Shown one piece after another: positions 1 through 10,436 of a stretch of 64,000 nt of DNA. The DNA lies in contig BSBM01000140.1 in assembly GCA_027924585.1 (NCBI GenBank), positions 7,704,001 to 7,768,000 on the forward strand. Reading direction: 5' to 3'. Source of the stretch: Larix kaempferi (lineage: Eukaryota > Streptophyta > Pinopsida > Pinales > Pinaceae). Made by a program: the position numbers and the translations under genes. Position 1 is the stretch's first letter, and every line of letters starts with the position of its first letter. The notes below the pieces were generated by a model. It saw only the letters and a list, made by a program, of their open reading frames with translations, did no database searches and was not told where the DNA came from.

Positions 1-635
1 TTAATGGACTTTTGTCTTATAAAGTATAATCTAAAATTGATTCTCAAATGACTACATTTTAAATGCATTTAGGGTTTGGATTATAAACTTCCAAACATAT
101 AAGGGCCACTTGTCTTTATGTTCAATTTCATCCTCCCAAAAAAAAAAAAAAAAGGATCAAATCAAAATCAAAGAGCTATGGAGGAATGGATGCAAGATAT
201 CCAACAAACCCAAATGGGGATTGGGGAATCCACTCATTCCTAGAGAGACCTAATAGAAGATATGGATAAAAGGTGTCCCTCCTTCATAGATATTGTTATA
301 TATGGAGTTTCTCTTTGGGTGGAATAAAGAAACTTCATTAAACAATACTTATGACTCAAACAAATAATTTTTCTTTTATGAATCCTAAACCTTGGTTAAT
401 GCTTAAGGAGTGAAGAAGTTAAAACACCAAAATTTTAATTGAGGATTATTTTTTAAATTCAAGAAATGTTTTGTATAGTAAATATGAAATTTTAATCTTG
501 TATGTAGAGTGTGCATTTGGAGCTTTATATATGTTATACTTTAATAAAAAATCATTTCTATAATATTAAGGGGTGGAAAAGCGAAGGTGGGTTACACTTT
601 GGTGAGAATCGGGGGGCGAAGAACCATAGCGGAAG
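1..635. other. AT-rich DNA, no gene seen
   Basis: This stretch is AT-rich with short A runs. I see no long open frame, RNA gene or repeat block in it. Confidence 0.6.
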
Positions 636-900
636 TTATTCGGCCGAATAAGTTTAATTATTCGGCTGAATAATTTAATTATTCGGCCGAATAATTAAAC
701 TTATTCGGTCGAATAACAATTAACGGGCCACCGTTAGACCTAACGGTGGCCTCGATGTGTGTGCGAGGTTTTAGCCAGATGGATAAAATGCATGGCGTTG
801 TGCACTTATTCGGCCGAATAATTATTCGGCCGAATCATTATTCGGCCGAATCATTGTTCGACCGAATAATTATTTGGCCGAATAATTGTTCAGTCTAACA
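636..900. repeat. Cluster of TTATTCGGCCGAATAA palindromes
   Basis: About ten copies of a 16-bp perfect palindrome, TTATTCGGCCGAATAA, or one-to-three-base variants of it, lie in two groups. The first group forms a larger palindrome: arms 636-673 and 679-716 are reverse complements over 38 bases with two mismatches and a 5-bp centre. The second group, from 806 to about 895, holds five or six nearly adjacent copies. The block ends where a CT-rich stretch begins. It could be a protein-binding array or the subterminal repeats of a DNA transposon; no function is proven. Confidence 0.85.
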
Positions 901-1610
901 ATTATTCTGCATAAAAGCTCGGTCGCGACCATTGTCTGTGACTTTCCGTTGATTTCGTGGACCCCTGTCGTGCTGTTGCTGGTCCCGCCTCTGCATCACC
1001 CGTCTCGACTATTACCTATCCACCCGCTCATCCGTCTAGTTTGCTGTCGTCGAACTCCGCCACCCGATTCCCTGCTGCTGCGTGTCATTTCTCCGCCACC
1101 CTGTGCGTCAGGATTTGCTTGGCGGTTCATCGTTGCTAGAGTGTTAGGCCACCATATACTACCTTTTCCATTCGCTCATCCGCCACCTTCTGTTTCTCCC
1201 ATCCACTCATTTGCGAGCTTCTGCCTTTGCCACTGGTTTGTAAGCCTGTTTGGACGTCTGGATGCTCTTTGGTGGAGTCTGCGTCTGGACATCTGTAGGT
1301 GTAGCGTGCATCTGCACCTCTGTTGGTGTAGCTTTGGCGTTCGAGTGTTCTCCTGTGGACGTGTGCACAATAGCGGGGTGTTGTAGCTAGGGACCTATCG
1401 ACGCGAGGCTGTGCAGAGGTAATTCTTTTGGCATATTTATGTGTTTATTTTTTTCTTTAAATTTCTTATAATAATTTGTAATTGTTATTGCAGGTTTTCT
1501 TTTCTTGGCTGCTTGGCTCATTTCGTTTCGGCTGTTTACAATTCTTCTTGGGGATCTCTTTGGCTGGATCTAAATTCACCTGCTTTCATTTCGGCTGCAT
1601 CTAAACAAGT
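901..1610 (+). other. CT-rich stretch with possible spliced leader exons
   Basis: Base composition rises sharply here and becomes rich in C and T on the plus strand. A plausible 75-bp intron runs from a GT at 1419-1420 to a CAG ending at 1493, and a strong GTAAGT donor follows at 1609. A frame is open from 886 to 1386, but its predicted protein looks like translated CT-rich sequence and matches no family I know. It could be 5' exons of the gene at 10437-12690, separated from it by the Copia-A insertion, but nothing beyond splice-like signals and strand supports this. Confidence 0.25.
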
Positions 1611-1674
1611 AAGTCGATTTTTTTTTTAATTCAAGGGTTAATTATTGGTTTGAAAAGTTTTGAGTTTGTCCCTG

Positions 1675-2140
1675 TAAATGAACTCTGCCCAATTGGGCAG
1701 AGTTCATGATCTCTGCCCAAATGGATAGAGTTCATGAACTCTATCCAAAATTGGGCAGAGTTCATGAACTCTGTCCAAAATTCTGCCCAATTTTGGACAG
1801 AGTTCATGAACTCTACCCAATTTTGGACAGAGTTCATGAACTCTATCCAAAATTGGGCAAAGTTCATGAACTCTATCCAATTGGGCAGAGTTCATGAACT
1901 CTGTCCAAATGGGTCGAGGTCATGAACTCTGTCCAAATGGGATGAGGTCATGAACTCTGTCCAATTGGGCAGAGTTCATGAACTATCATAGGTAATGATA
2001 CATATTACTCACAGATAGTGTGGATTAGTATTAAAAAGTTTAACATGAACTGTTTTCAGTTTGACAAATTTCATGAGCTCTGTCCAGTTGGGCAGAGTTC
2101 ATGAACTCTGTCCAATTGGGTAGAGTCCATGAAATCTGGT
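1675..2140. repeat. Tandem array of AGAGTTCATGAACTCT palindromes
   Basis: Two interleaved palindromes alternate: AGAGTTCATGAACTCT and CTGCCCAATTGGGCAG, with variants. They form units of about 32-35 bp, dense from 1680 to 1990, with two or three further copies at 2065-2140 and relics at 2325-2375. Because the units are palindromic, frames stay open on both strands and encode repeating short peptides; I do not treat these as genes. Confidence 0.85.
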
Positions 2141-2640
2141 CAAATAGTATGTTGAAAATTATTTAAATTTAAATATAAAAAGAGGAATATATGCAGTGTT
2201 GAGTTAGTTACTTTTGTTAAATTATTGATTTTGCTTATGTGTTTAGAAATGAAAATAAAAGTAGGACTGTAATTGTATTTGCAAATGATATATCCTTCTT
2301 ATATATAGGCTTGTTTTATTGGATGAACTCTGTCAACATGGACATGGATAGAGTTCATGAACTCTATCTACGTTGACAGAGTGCAGAGATCAATATATTA
2401 GTTCTATTACAAACTGTTTTGATGGATAGCTATAGATACAATGAAACTTTAGACGATTAAACTCTACTTTTGATACAACAAAACTTTAAAATTGACTTTA
2501 GATACAACTAAACTATAGACATGAATAGACTTTAATTTAGATGTACTATGAAATAACAAAAACACTTAGAATATTGGTACAACAATTTTTTATACATCCG
2601 AACAATAATAATCATTGTCATTTTAAAAATTATTAGATGA
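2141..2640. other. AT-rich DNA with relic repeat copies
   Basis: There is no coding sequence that I can support. Relics of the upstream palindrome occur near 2325-2375; the rest is AT-rich. Confidence 0.5.
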
Positions 2641-2647
2641 TATTATG

Positions 2648-2792
2648 CCACAATGGTCTTGAGTTTTAGCCTTCTAAAGGTGGCCATTCTTGGTATTATG
2701 TTTTTCTTTGGTTGCAACATGGCAAACTTGGAGAACATAATACCAAGAATCGTTACCATTATTAGGTTGAAATTGAAGACCATTGTGGAACA
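2648..2792. repeat. Imperfect hairpin with 17-bp perfect inner stem
   Basis: ATTCTTGGTATTATGTT at 2686-2702 is the exact reverse complement of 2734-2750. An outer stem pairs CCACAATGGTCTT near 2648-2661 with its complement near 2779-2791. The arms are about 57 bp and the loop about 31 bp. This could be a fold-back element or a precursor-like hairpin. Confidence 0.7.
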
Positions 2793-3115
2793 TGGCAAAT
2801 TTGGGAAACATGTCAAACTCGAAACATAATACCATGAATGGTCAATTTTTTTTTATTCTATGGAATAATGAAAATATTTGTAGATATAATTTATGTTTAA
2901 AGTATTAAAATATATTGATTAAATTATTAATTTAAGAAACTGAAGACCATAGTGGAACATGACAAATTTGTGAAACATGTCAAACTGGAAACATAATACC
3001 ATGAATTGTTAATTTTATTTTATTGTATGGAATAATGAAAATATTTGTAGATATAATTTATGTTTAAAGTATTAAAATATCAATCAAGTTATTAATTTAA
3101 GATTTAGATTAAAAG
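2778..3115. repeat. Two tandem copies of a ~165-bp unit
   Basis: The sequence beginning GAAGACCATTGTGGAAC near 2778 recurs near 2943 with few changes, including the motif AACATAATACCATGAAT and the AT-rich tail. The unit overlaps the right arm of the hairpin before it. Confidence 0.7.
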
Positions 3116-3129
3116 TTAACAGGTTCATG

Positions 3130-3634
3130 TGTTAAGTTTTAAACCAAATAGACTAGCAAGATCACTGAAAGAAGCATAATCACAAGATAGACACAGAAAT
3201 TACCCTGGGAAACCCTCATGGGGTAGAAAACCCAACAAAGCTTTCCTCAATAAGATGATCAACCAAAATACAAGATGTGCTCCAAGACTTGTCCTTCTTC
3301 TCTATCTTCCAGATAGACCTCCCAGACACAAGTACGCTACTTTTCTGAGTTGTGTGTGTGTGTGTCAAATGAGGAGCTCCTCTCCTCTATTTATACTAGA
3401 TCCTAACTTACCAAAAACCCTAATGGGGCCGACCTCTACTTGAGAAGTCTAATAACCCCTAAAATATAAACTCAGGGCCGACCCCCACATGGTGGGTCTA
3501 ATAACCCTAGTTTCCACAAACCATCGGAGGAATAAACATCTCCGGATACATAATAGAATTGCCTTGGAGGGATGAAACATCTCCAGAATAATAATGTACA
3601 AATATAATATTCTTAGAAGTTACAATGATCAACA
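3130..3634 (-). repeat. Copia-A 3' LTR
   Basis: A 505-bp LTR nearly identical to 9636-10138. It carries a TATA-like TATAAATAGAGG on the minus strand at 3384-3395. Confidence 0.93.
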
Positions 3635-3645
3635 CTCCCCCTTAA
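3635..3645 (-). other. Copia-A polypurine tract
   Basis: On the minus strand, TTAAGGGGGAG lies directly before the TGTTGATC start of the 3' LTR. This is the plus-strand DNA primer site of LTR elements. Confidence 0.85.
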
Positions 3646-3689
3646 CGAGAAGGATATTATAACAGTATCTGCAGGAGTAAGGAGTCATT

Positions 3690-4125
3690 GACTACATCAT
3701 ACGTGATACATCTCTATATCATCGGAAGCTTACTTCAATACATCATCATCAGTAACTCAACTAGTTACTGGAACATCAATATCATAGTTATCGCACAATC
3801 GTCAGCATTGTCATCACACGATAATCAGCATTGTCATCATATGATCATCGGCATCGTCATCATACGATCATCAACATCGTCATCATACAATCATCAGCAT
3901 CGTCATCATCAGCATCGTCATGATATGATCATCAACATCGTCATCATCAGCATCGTCATCATACGATCATCATCATCGTCATCATACAATCATTAGCATC
4001 GTCATCATACGATCATCAGCATTGTCATCATACGATCATCAGCATCATCATCATACGATCATCAGCATCGTCATCATACAATTATCAGCATCGTCATCAT
4101 ACGATCATATTACAAGATGATCAAT
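3690..4125. repeat. ATC-rich simple and compound repeat in Copia-A 3' region
   Basis: Runs of CATCATACGATCATCAG and variants alternate with CATCGTCATCAT. The array is close to a trinucleotide repeat, so plus-strand frames stay open without being genes. Confidence 0.85.
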
Positions 4126-4224
4126 CCTGCTCTCTTTAGGACATAGGTCCATGGATGATGCAATCCTGTCATGTACCTTTTGAACCGAGGTCCAAGGACG
4201 ATCCAGTGCTACCATGTACCTTTT

Positions 4225-4745
4225 GAACCGATGTCCAGGGATGATACAGTCCTATAATTCAATTCTCGGAGACCTCATGCCTACGGCTCAATTCAAAGTA
4301 CCAAAGTCCGAGGACGATCCAATCCCCTTACCTGTTCATTCAGGATTTTATTTTTGGAGACATCTTGTCTACGGCTCAATTCAAAAGACCAAAGTCCGAG
4401 GACGATCCAATCCCCTTACCTGTTCATTCAGGATTTTATTTTTGGAGATATCATGTTTATGGCTCAATTCAAAGGACCAAAGTCCGAGGACGATCCATCC
4501 CCTTACCTGTTCATTCATGATTTTATTTTCCGAGACATCATGTCTACGGCTCAATTCGAAGGACCAAAGTCCGAGGACGATCCAATCCCCTTACCTGTTC
4601 ATTCAGGATTTTATTTTCGGAGACATCATGTCTACAGCTCAATTCAAAGGACCAAAGTCCGAGGACGATCCAATCCCCTTACCTGTTCATTCAGGATTTT
4701 ATTTTCGGAGACATCATGTCTATGGCTCACTTTAGGACTGAAGTC
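4225..4745. repeat. 88-bp tandem repeat, about five copies
   Basis: GACGATCC recurs at about 4313, 4401, 4489, 4576 and 4664, a period of 87-88 bp, within units that also contain CCCCTTACCTGTTCATTCA and CAAAGTCCGAG. Degenerate flanking half-units occur from about 4150. It lies in the untranslated 3' part of Copia-A. Confidence 0.9.
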
Positions 4746-4789
4746 CAAGGATGATCCAATCCTCACATCAATATAGATACTAGTATCCT

Positions 4790-5155
4790 CATCCATACAA
4801 GTACATCATTAATACAAGTATTCTCATCAATACATCAATATGTAATAATACAAGTATCATCATCAAAACATGTATCCTCATCAATGCATCAAAGCACATA
4901 TACATATATCGTGCATCCTCATCAATACATATATCATCAAAGCATGTATTCTCGTCAATACATATATTATCAAAACATGTATCCTCATCAATACATATAT
5001 CATCAAAACATGTATCCTCATCAATACATACATTATCAAAACATGTATCCTCATCAATACATATATCATCAAAACATGTATCCTCATCGATACATACATT
5101 ATCAAAACATGTATCCTCATACATACATATATCATCAGAATAAAAGAAAAATAGT
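4790..5155. repeat. 33-bp tandem repeat, about nine copies
   Basis: CATGTATCCTCATCAATACA recurs every 33 bp between about 4868 and 5120, with degenerate units before that. The period is a multiple of three, so four reading frames remain open; these predicted peptides are artefacts of the repeat. It sits between Copia-A RNase H and the 88-bp array. Confidence 0.88.
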
Positions 5156-5244
5156 GTAAGTGTTCTAAGTGTAAGAAGGCTAAATCTAAATAAGCATAAA
5201 TATCTAAGAGTGGTAAACATGTATCCTCATCATTAGTGACGATA

Positions 5245-5868
5245 CTACTTCCCCTTTCGAGGAGGGTCTTTTACAGCTACACCAAACTTGTCTCGAAAGT
5301 ATTCAAATTTCACACGAGACAGGGGTTTGGTTAATATATCAGCAACTTGTTCTTCAGTACTTACATACTCGAGTTTGATAGCTCCTCTTTGCACCATGTC
5401 TCGTATATAAAAGTATTGGATCTCTATGTGTTTTGACTTATCGTGGAATACATGATTTTCTGTCATTTTGATGCAACTTTGATTGTCACACATGATCACA
5501 GTGGGATCCATATCTAATTCAAACACTCCAGATAATAGTTTCCGAAGCCACATTGCTTCACAGCAAGCAGAGCAGGTAGCTATGTATTCTGCTTCAACAG
5601 TACTGAGAGCCACACTGGATTGTTTCTTGCTAAACCATGAGATCATGGCACATCTAAGACCATAACATCCACCTTATGTACTCTTTCTATCTGAGATACT
5701 TCCTGCCCAATCAGAGTCTGAGTAACCATGTAATTTGAGTTCATGATTTCCAAGATAATATATACCAAAATCTAAAGTACCCTTTAGGTACCTCATCACA
5801 TGCTTTGCAGCTATTAAGTGAACCTTTCTAGGTTCTATTAGATACTGACTCAGGGTATTTACAGCAAA
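5245..5868 (-). pseudogene. Copia-A RNase H domain
   Basis: RNase H degrades the RNA strand of the RNA-DNA hybrid during reverse transcription. The frame continues from reverse transcriptase after a UGA at 5869-5871. It contains the copia-type SDSDWAGS block, then an in-frame TAA near 5665, then 133 uninterrupted codons with STVEAEYIA, CDNQSCI and the C-terminal HIEIQYFYIRDMV and ADILTKPL motifs. The stop at 5245 is at the usual C-terminus of copia polyproteins. The catalytic Asp and Glu blocks are present, but the interrupting stops make it a pseudogene. Confidence 0.9.
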
Positions 5869-7881
5869 TCATATATCTGGCCTAGTATTTGTTAAATACA
5901 TTAAAGACCCAATGATTTGTCTATATAGAGTTATGTCCACTAATTCTGATGTGTCATTAATTAATAACTTCAAGTTGGAGTCCATGGGAGTGGCCATGGC
6001 TTTACACTCTAACATATCAAATATTTTTAGAATCTGCACAGCATACTTACCTTGATTTAGAAAGATTCCTTTTGGTTCTTGCCATACTTCTAGACCTAAG
6101 AAGTAGTGCATTAATCTGAGATCTTTCATCTCGAATTTTGAAGAAAGCTTCTTCTTGCATTCAATAATCTGTTTCTCATTTCCGGTTAGAAATAGATCAT
6201 CTACATATAACAGTAGTATAACTGGTTCATCATCCATTACCTTAAGATAAAGATTAGGGTCAGCTTTACTCTTGGTAAATCCCATGCTTGTTAAGAAATT
6301 GTCAATCCTTCCGTACCAAGCTCTGGGAGCTTGCTTTAATCCATATAATTCCTTTTTCAGTTTGCATACATGAGTTCTCCCGTCTTTAACCTCGAACCCT
6401 TGTGGTTGCTCTATGTACACTTCTTCTTCAATTACACCATTCAGAAAAGCTGTCTTAACATCCATTTGATGTAATTTCCACTTCATCATAGATGCAAGTG
6501 CCATGATAGTTCTAATTGAAGTATACCTAGCAACTGGTGCAAATGTTTCTTCATAGTCAATTCCCTCTTTCTGAGAGAATCCGTGGGCTACAAATCTTGC
6601 CTTATATTTTTCAATGCTACCATCTACAGCATGTTTTATCTTAAAAATCCATTTGGAAGAAACCACACTTTTATCTTTTGGTTTGGGAACTATATCCCAA
6701 ACATCATTTTTCATTATTGACTGATATTCTTCTGTCATTGTTTCTACCCATTCTTTCCTTTGAGCTGCCTCTTCATAGTTAGTAGGATGTTGATCCATAA
6801 GATCACACATCAAGGCTACATAGTTGGATACTAGCTTTGGTTTCTTTCTTTCTCTAGTGGAGCCTTCAGGAGCTCCATATCTTTCAGGTCCTTGAATAAT
6901 GTCTCTAGCCCATGATGGCCTTCTTTTCCTAGATAAGTCTGAAATAGGGGGTTCTTGTGGTTCTATCATGTCATGATCCTCTAGAGTATCATCTCCAGGA
7001 ATGTGCACAACTTCTGTGATTCTAGGAGGTGTATCTTCTTCATGGATTTCTTCAAGTTGACACTTCCTGGATTTCTTAAGAGCTGCTTCTTCATCAAATG
7101 TTACATCTCTACTTATTTCCATATGATGAAAACCTAGTATGTAAATTCTAAAGGCTTTGGATGATTCAGAGTATCCAACAAATATTTTCTTCTTACCAGA
7201 AGGATCCAACTTGATTCTCTTTTCTTTTGGAATGTGAATGTACACAGGACAACCAAATATTTTGAAATGACTTACCTCAGGCTTCTTTCCTGTGAACACT
7301 TCTTCTGGAGTTTTGAATTCAAGAGCACTATGGGAAAGTCTATTCTGCACATAGACTGTTGTCCTAGCTGCTTCAGCCCATAAATACATAGGTAGATCTT
7401 GATCATGTATCATAGTTTTTACAGCTTCCATGATGGTTCTATTCTTTCTTTCAGCCACCCCATTTTGTTGGGGATTGTGGGGAGTGGTTAGTTCCCTCTT
7501 GATTCCAGCTTCCTTACAAAAGTCTTCAAAGTCCTTTGAAGTATATTTTCCCCCATTATCTATTCTGAGAATCTTGATTTTCTTTTCTGAGAGATTTTCT
7601 ATTAAGGCCTTGAACTCTTTGAATTTTCCAAAGACTTCATTCTTTCCTTTTAGAAAGTATATCCATGTCTTCCTTGAATAGTTATCAATGAATGAGAGAT
7701 AGTATTCAAAACCACTTAGGGAAGTGGTGGGCATTCGTCCACACACATATGAATGTATTAGCTCCCAAATGTTCTTAGTCTTTGTTTCACTCTTTGGAAA
7801 AGGGTTCTTGATATTCTTCCCTTGTTCACATCCTTTACATGAGCCATTATGATCAACCTTTAAGTCTGGTAATCCTATCAT
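5869..7881 (-). pseudogene. Copia-A integrase and reverse transcriptase
   Basis: This 670-codon open part of the polyprotein inserts and copies the element. The integrase region starts with the CKGCEQGK part of the HHCC zinc module, then the rve catalytic core. The first catalytic Asp, in the family's HSDVCGPM motif, reads HSYVCGRM here. The second Asp (RIDNGGKYTS) and the Glu (NGVAERKN) are kept. The linker is acidic and charged. Reverse transcriptase follows with KARFVAHGFSQ, QMDVKTAFLNG, LYGLKQAPRAWY and the active site LLLYVDDLFLTG. The frame ends at a UGA directly after RPDI. The Asp-to-Tyr change should abolish integration. Confidence 0.95.
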
Positions 7882-8096
7882 TGACCACCTTGCTTACATA
7901 GGGTAGGGCTTTATAGTTGATGTGAGCTAATCTTCTGTGTCATAGCTCACTAGGGCTATAGGTTTCATGAGCAATGGAAACTTCTGGATGTCCCTTGAGC
8001 TTATAGAGGCCTCCTTCCTCTTCACCAATGACAACTGCATCTTCAATAGATTTTTCTTTGGACCACATAAGTACTTGACCATGTATGAAGGCAACT
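7882..8096 (-). pseudogene. Copia-A protease-integrase linker, interrupted
   Basis: Translation on the minus strand gives an integrase N-terminal zinc module: SPSEL, a stop where related elements have Trp, then HRRLAHINYKALP. A small frame disturbance follows near 7885. It joins the protease and integrase frames of Copia-A and is broken. Confidence 0.75.
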
Positions 8097-8876
8097 CTAA
8101 AACCTTTTTTTATCTAGTGTTGAGATAGAGAGTAGGTTCTTCTTCAATACTGGCACATATAAAATTTCTTTCATCTTCAAGGGTGTTCCAGAATCTAGCT
8201 TGTAGCTTGCTTCACCAATCCCCTTGATGGGATATTGGTAATCATCTCCTAGAGATACCTTTTGTGTGGAAGACTTTTCTTCAAGATTTGAGAAAGTCTT
8301 TCTTTGACTTGTCATGTGCTTAGAAGCACCACTATCAATGAGCCATGTATCTTCTCCAGGAGATACAGATCTAGAGAGTGCAGAGAATAGGACATATTCT
8401 TCTGGATCTTCTTTCTTTACTTTAGATCTTTTCTTTCGAGGCCTTTCCTCTTCCTCTTCTTCTTCTTCTTCTTCACTATCATCTTCTGCCATATGTGCAT
8501 GGTGTCTTTTGTGTACAAACTTCTTCTTCTTTTGTGAAGGAAAAAATATGGCAATGTGTCCTAGTTTAAGACAACTGTAACACTGGATTGTGGAGAGATC
8601 TCTTACTAGATTGGGTCCTTTACTCCTTTTAAATTCAGAGAAGTGTTGAGATCCTTTGTTTTCAACTTTCTTGAAGTGACCCATTCTTCTTCTTTTGGTG
8701 TGAGTAGCCAAGGCTTGGTCATCCTCCTTGAGGAGTGCTTCTCTGTTGGCTACCCTAGCCTCTTCTTGAACACAATCCTCCCACACTACATCAAACTTCA
8801 TACTTTCTTTTCTGGCACACATAGTTTGTATAAATGACTCCCAAGGTCTAGTGAGACCATTTAGAGCAGTCATCAC
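8097..8876 (-). pseudogene. Copia-A gag C-terminus and aspartic protease
   Basis: A 259-codon open stretch. The first half is the end of gag, with LNGLTRPWESFIQ typical of the UBN2/copia gag domain, a basic region and a CCHC knuckle, CYSCLKLGHIAIFF, whose last Cys is replaced by Phe. A Glu-rich and Lys-rich linker follows. The protease has the active-site motif WLIDSGASKHM, then YKLDSGTPLKMKEILYVP and LKKNLLSIS, as in other plant copia proteases. The loss of one zinc ligand may weaken RNA binding. It is bounded by stops on both sides. Confidence 0.92.
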
Positions 8877-9311
8877 AAGTTCATCTTCATCAAGAGTATC
8901 AACAATGGCATTTAGTTGCTCCTTGATTTGGGAGACCCTTTAGAAGTAGTCTTGAATGGATTCTCCTTTGTCCATCTTGGTACTCTTCAACTGAGTTCTT
9001 AGGTTCATCTTCCTATTGATGTTCTTTCCCTCATACATTCTTCCTAGGGCATCATACATTTCCTTTGGAGTTTTTTTGGAAGCCACTTGGGGAATCAAGT
9101 GGTCTTTAATAGAATCAGCTATGATTCTCTTTACCCTAATCAAATCCTTTCTATGCTTCTCTTTGGCTTCATCTCCTTCAGGTTCTGTAACTTCATCCTT
9201 GATGTACTGAGTAAGATCATTCTCTTCAAGAATGAGACCAATTCTGTATTTCCATGCCCGGAAATTCTCTATACCTTATAACTTGTCTTCAAGCTTAGTG
9301 CTTGGAGCCAT
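8877..9311 (-). pseudogene. Copia-A gag N-terminus
   Basis: Gag forms the particle that packages the element's RNA. The likely start is the ATG at 9309-9311, giving MAPSTKLEDKL, the same opening as Copia-B gag. A TAA follows after about eleven codons. Past it come FRAWKYRIGLILEEN and then VKRIIADSIKDHLIP, all recognisable UBN2-type gag. Another stop near 8940 separates it from the downstream part. Confidence 0.88.
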
Positions 9312-9623
9312 CTTCTTTTGGGGGAGTCCAAGAGACAAGAGATAGAATAGTACTTACCTGGAAACTTTAACCTTTTTACTTTTCTGGATCCTGGGACAGA
9401 ATTTCTGGTTTATCGCACTTTTGGTAAAACTAGGGTTTGACTTTCCCGGAGTTCTACACAACCAAAAAGATCGTTCGAGGGCTCAAAAGATTGGTTTTGA
9501 GAAGAGCTATCCAGCCATGTAATCAGAAATCAACAATACCAACTTTTTGCAGAAACCCTAATTTTTCACTGAAGAGAGAGAGAGAGATATTTTTACCTTG
9601 TGAAAGATGTCCTATTCAGGCTA

Positions 9624-9635
9624 GCTCTAATACCA
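9624..9635 (-). other. Copia-A primer-binding site (initiator tRNA-Met)
   Basis: The minus strand reads TGGTATTAGAGC immediately after the 5' LTR. Plant copia elements usually have TGGTATCAGAGC, complementary to the 3' end of initiator tRNA-Met; there is one mismatch here. Confidence 0.88.
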
Positions 9636-10138
9636 TGTTAAGTTTTAAACCAAATAGACTAGCAAGATGACTGAAAGAAACATAATCACAAGATAGACAC
9701 ATAAATTACGCTGGGAAACCCTCATGGGGTAGAAAACCCAACAAAGCTTTCCTCAATAAGATGATCAACCAAAATACAAGATGTGCTCCAAGACTTGTCC
9801 TTCTTCTCTATCTTCCAGACAGACCTCCCAGACACAAGTGCGCTACTTTTCTGAGTTGTGTGTGTGTGTCAAATGAGGAGCTCCTCTCCTCTATTTATAC
9901 TAGATCCTAACTGACCAAAAACCCTAATGGGGCTGACCTCTACTTGAGAAGTCTAATAACCCCTAAAATATAAACTCAGGGCCGACCCCCACATGGTGGG
10001 TCTAATAACCCTAGTTTCCACAAACCATTGGAGGAATAAACATCTCCGGATACATAATAGAATTGCCTCGGAGGGATGAAACATCTCCGGAATAATAATG
10101 TACAAATATAATATTATTAGAAGTTACAATGTTCAACA
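9636..10138 (-). repeat. Copia-A 5' LTR
   Basis: A 503-bp LTR with promoter signals. A TATA-like TATAAATAGAGG lies on the minus strand at 9888-9899. It differs from the 3' LTR by scattered substitutions and a shorter TG run. Confidence 0.93.
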
Positions 10139-10143
10139 TCATG

Positions 10144-10436
10144 AACTAATTCTTTGACATAAAGAAATGAACCTTTCACTTAGTATTTAACTATATTGGT
10201 TCCATTCATTTTAAACATCAAAAACACTTAGAAGATTGGTACATTAATTCTTCACACATCTAACAATATTAGCTATACTCTTTTTAAGAACTATTAGATG
10301 ATATTAGGTAAATATAGGTCCTTATTAAATAACTTATTCTCTTTAGCAGCTAGGTTTTAGAATTTGTAGAATTAACATGTAGAATTTGAATATGTAATCA
10401 GTTGATATTTGTGCAAGTGTAGACATTATATACCAA
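10144..10436. other. AT-rich DNA upstream of the 10437 gene
   Basis: This resumes the sequence that Copia-A interrupted. I see nothing coding here. Confidence 0.5.

Larger units (their letters stand above)
3130..10138 (-). mobile_element. Copia-A: complete Ty1/copia LTR retrotransposon
   Basis: A complete minus-strand element of about 7.0 kb. Direct repeats 3130-3634 and 9636-10138 both start TGTT and end AACA, and the five bases TCATG flank both ends (3125-3129 and 10139-10143) as a target-site duplication. The primer-binding site is complementary to initiator tRNA-Met, and a polypurine tract lies at the opposite LTR. The internal order is gag, protease, integrase, reverse transcriptase, RNase H, which is the Ty1/copia order. 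Several in-frame stops and an integrase active-site change mean it is no longer autonomous. Three tandem arrays lie between RNase H and the 3' LTR. Confidence 0.96.

Noticed and set aside
886-1386. 166-codon open frame in the CT-rich stretch
   Set aside because: The predicted protein looks like translated CT-rich DNA with no domain, and several other frames are open too.
1631-1925. Open frames with HELCPKLGR-type repeats on both strands
   Set aside because: They are translations of the palindromic array; periodicity, not selection, keeps them open.
4790-5155. CRISPR-like regular repeats
   Set aside because: The units are contiguous with no unique spacers, and the genome is a plant's.
3688-5220. 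Several 60-173-codon frames on both strands, some resembling repeat proteins
   Set aside because: They coincide with the ATC, 88-bp and 33-bp tandem arrays of the Copia-A 3' region.
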